A stretch of DNA of 21,622 nt, from assembly GCA_031549925.1 (NCBI GenBank), contig JAVBPA010000048.1, forward strand, positions 1-21,622, in the 5' to 3' direction. Below the pieces are notes generated by a model. It did not search any database. It was not told where the DNA came from and saw only the letters and a list, made by a program, of their open reading frames with translations. Below are positions 20,019-21,622 of this stretch, piece by piece. Each line of letters begins with the position of its first letter. The first letter of the stretch is position 1. Both the position numbers and the translations under genes were made by a program. The stretch comes from JAVBPA01 sp031549925 (GTDB taxonomy: Bacteria > Bacillota > Clostridia > Oscillospirales > CAG-272).

Positions 20019-21622
20019 TCAAAACATAGTAATCTGATTCGTTTCGCTAAGTCCTTTTAACACACCTTCACGATGCAAAACTTCTATAACCGTTTTGGAT
20101 ATCTGACTTTTTATGCGTAGATCTTCCACCGAATATATCGGACCGCTGTCACGTACTTCCATTATTCGCTGAGCCGCTGTTTCTCCCACTCCGTTCAATG
20201 ACGAAAACGGAAGCCGTATCATATTATCTTCAGGCAGGTAAGCAAAAGCATCCGATTTTTTTAAATCCACGGGTAAAAATTTTATCTTTCTTGCATATGC
20301 TTCGTTTACTAATTGTAGCGTTCCGAGCATATTTTCATCTTTCTGCGAGCTCTCGACATTCTTATCCGTGATTTGATCAATCATTTTTGAAACTGCGGCT
20401 TTACCTCTCATAACCAATTCTCCGTCAAGCCCCTTTGAAGCCACGGTTAAAAAAGCCGCATAAAATTCCAGCGGAAGATGAACTTTATACCAGCCGATTC
20501 TGATAGCACTCATAACATATGCGGCAGCATGGGCTTTCGGGAACATATATTTTATTTTGCAAAGTGAATTTATGTACCATTCCGGTACATTTTTTTCTTT
20601 CATTGCTCCTATCATTTCATCGGAAAGAGGTAATCCCTTTTTATTCTTTCTGACAAATTCCATTATTTTAAATGCCATTATATTGTCAAGACCGTATTTT
20701 ATAAGCGAAAGCATTATACCGTCACGCGTTCCCACAACCTGAGAAATATCGCATGTACCGTTTCTAAGCAGTTCCTTCGCATTCCCGAGCCAAACATCCG
20801 TTCCGTGTGTAAGTCCCGATACCTGCAGCAAATCCGCGAAGTTTTTAGCTTTTGATTCGATTATAACCGGTTGTACAAACCCTGTTCCGAACTCCGGAAG
20901 CCCGAATGTCCCGATTTGCGAACCGATTTCATCAGGCTCAACTCCCAGCGGTTTGGTAGAGGAAAACAATTCATAAACCAGCGGATCATTCATCGGAACA
21001 TCGAGAACAGATTTGCCGGAATATTTTTCGAGCATTTTATATTTTGTCGGAACATCGTGCCCGAGTTCATCAAGCTTTAATATCGTGTCATGCAATGAGT
21101 TAAAATCAAAATGGGTTGTAATGACATTTGATTCAGCTTTGTCGGCGGGATGCTGAACGGGCGTAAAATCATATATTTCTTTATCGCGTGGTATTACTAC
21201 AATCCCGCCGGGATGCTGTCCGGTTGTACGTTTAACCCCCACGCATGTTTGGATAAGCCTGTTCTTTTCCGCTTTGTTCAAATTTATATTATGGCCTTCC
21301 AAATACTTGTTGACAAACCCGAAAGCCGTTTTATCGGCAAGCGAACCGAGCGTACCCGCACGAAAAACATTTTCCGCTCCGAACAATTCTTCCGTGTATT
21401 TATGTACCTTAGCCTGAATATCCCCGGAAAAATTTAAATCGATATCGGGAGATTTATCTCCGTAAAATCCCAGGAACGTTTCAAACGGAATATCGTGTCC
21501 GTCTCCGTACAATAATGTACCGCATTCAGGGCACAGCTTGTCCGGTAAATCAAAACCCGAACCGAAAGAATCATCGGTGATAAATTCGCTGTAACGGCAT
21601 TTTTTGCATATATAATGCGGAA
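20019..21622 (-). CDS. polC: DNA polymerase III alpha subunit, Gram-positive type (3' part, runs off the window)
   Basis: Replicative polymerase of low-GC Gram-positives. The visible 533 residues are the C-terminal portion of a protein of about 1400; the 5' end lies beyond 21622. The window begins in the zinc-binding segment PHYICKKC...CPEC, followed by DGHDIPFETFLGF and PDIDLNFSGD, the polymerase palm motif with catalytic aspartates. GTLGSLADKTAFGFVNKY, KRTTGQHPGGIVVIP, and the fingers region ending YMFPKAHAAAYVMSAIRIGWYK follow, with LPFSSLNGVGETAAQRI, a helix-hairpin-helix-like element, near the end. The frame is open up to the edge, so TTG 21512 is not the start. DnaE-type polymerases lack this domain order, so polC is a firm call. 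Confidence 0.96.
   Translation of the reverse strand, partial: PHYICKKCRYSEFITDDSFGSGFDLPDKLCPECGTLLYGDGHDIPFETFLGFYGDKSPDIDLNFSGDIQAKVHKYTEELFGAENVFRAGTLGSLADKTAFGFVNKYLEGHNINLNKAEKNRLIQTCVGVKRTTGQHPGGIVVIPRDKEIYDFTPVQHPADKAESNVITTHFDFNSLHDTILKLDELGHDVPTKYKMLEKYSGKSVLDVPMNDPLVYELFSSTKPLGVEPDEIGSQIGTFGLPEFGTGFVQPVIIESKAKNFADLLQVSGLTHGTDVWLGNAKELLRNGTCDISQVVGTRDGIMLSLIKYGLDNIMAFKIMEFVRKNKKGLPLSDEMIGAMKEKNVPEWYINSLCKIKYMFPKAHAAAYVMSAIRIGWYKVHLPLEFYAAFLTVASKGLDGELVMRGKAAVSKMIDQITDKNVESSQKDENMLGTLQLVNEAYARKIKFLPVDLKKSDAFAYLPEDNMIRLPFSSLNGVGETAAQRIMEVRDSGPIYSVEDLRIKSQISKTVIEVLHREGVLKGLSETNQITMF

Overview
The window looks like a chromosomal segment of an anaerobic, spore-forming member of the Bacillota (Clostridia), probably an uncultured or gut lineage. 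The evidence is a Gram-positive-type replicative polymerase (PolC), a sporulation sigma-G gene fragment with a sigma-F-like promoter, short-form HisG with HisZ, strong AGGAGG-type ribosome binding sites and moderate-to-low GC. No species can be named from the sequence alone.

Layout. (1) Positions 1-6495 (+): an arginine biosynthesis cluster, with a probable argH tail, then argC, argJ, argB, an unassigned SAM-dependent methyltransferase, argD and argF. Together they convert glutamate to citrulline by the acetyl-recycling route. (2) 6517-8818: dgoD (galactonate dehydratase, +) lies 21 nt behind argF and faces a PfkB-family 2-keto-3-deoxygluconate kinase (-) across a G-tract-rich spacer and a bidirectional terminator. 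(3) 9039-10139 (+): a secreted protein with two near-identical beta-sandwich-like repeats, behind a textbook sigma-A promoter. (4) 10203-12030: the 5' third of sigG, with its sigma-F-type promoter and RBS intact, stops abruptly inside region 2. A convergent large serine recombinase gene begins about 100 nt beyond the break. This resembles the skin element that splits sigK in Bacillus and Clostridioides, but here it is sigma-G that is split, and the 3' part of sigG is not in the window. (5) 12588-19728 (-): a compact histidine operon hisZ-G-D-C-B-A-F-I-E, mostly with overlapping or touching genes. It has a promoter buried in a conspicuous dyad operator and a probable terminator after hisE. hisH and a histidinol-phosphatase gene are absent. 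(6) 20019-end (-): the C-terminal 533 codons of polC; its 5' end lies outside the window.

The most interesting feature is the interrupted sigG next to a site-specific recombinase. Sigma-G works in the forespore, which becomes the next generation, so simple skin-style excision would be heritable. An inversion switch, a forespore excision with reintegration, or a decayed sporulation locus are the main alternatives. Secondary points are the operator in front of hisZ, the missing hisH, the duplicated secreted protein, a potential G-quadruplex between dgoD and the kinase gene, and phased short repeats upstream of the recombinase.
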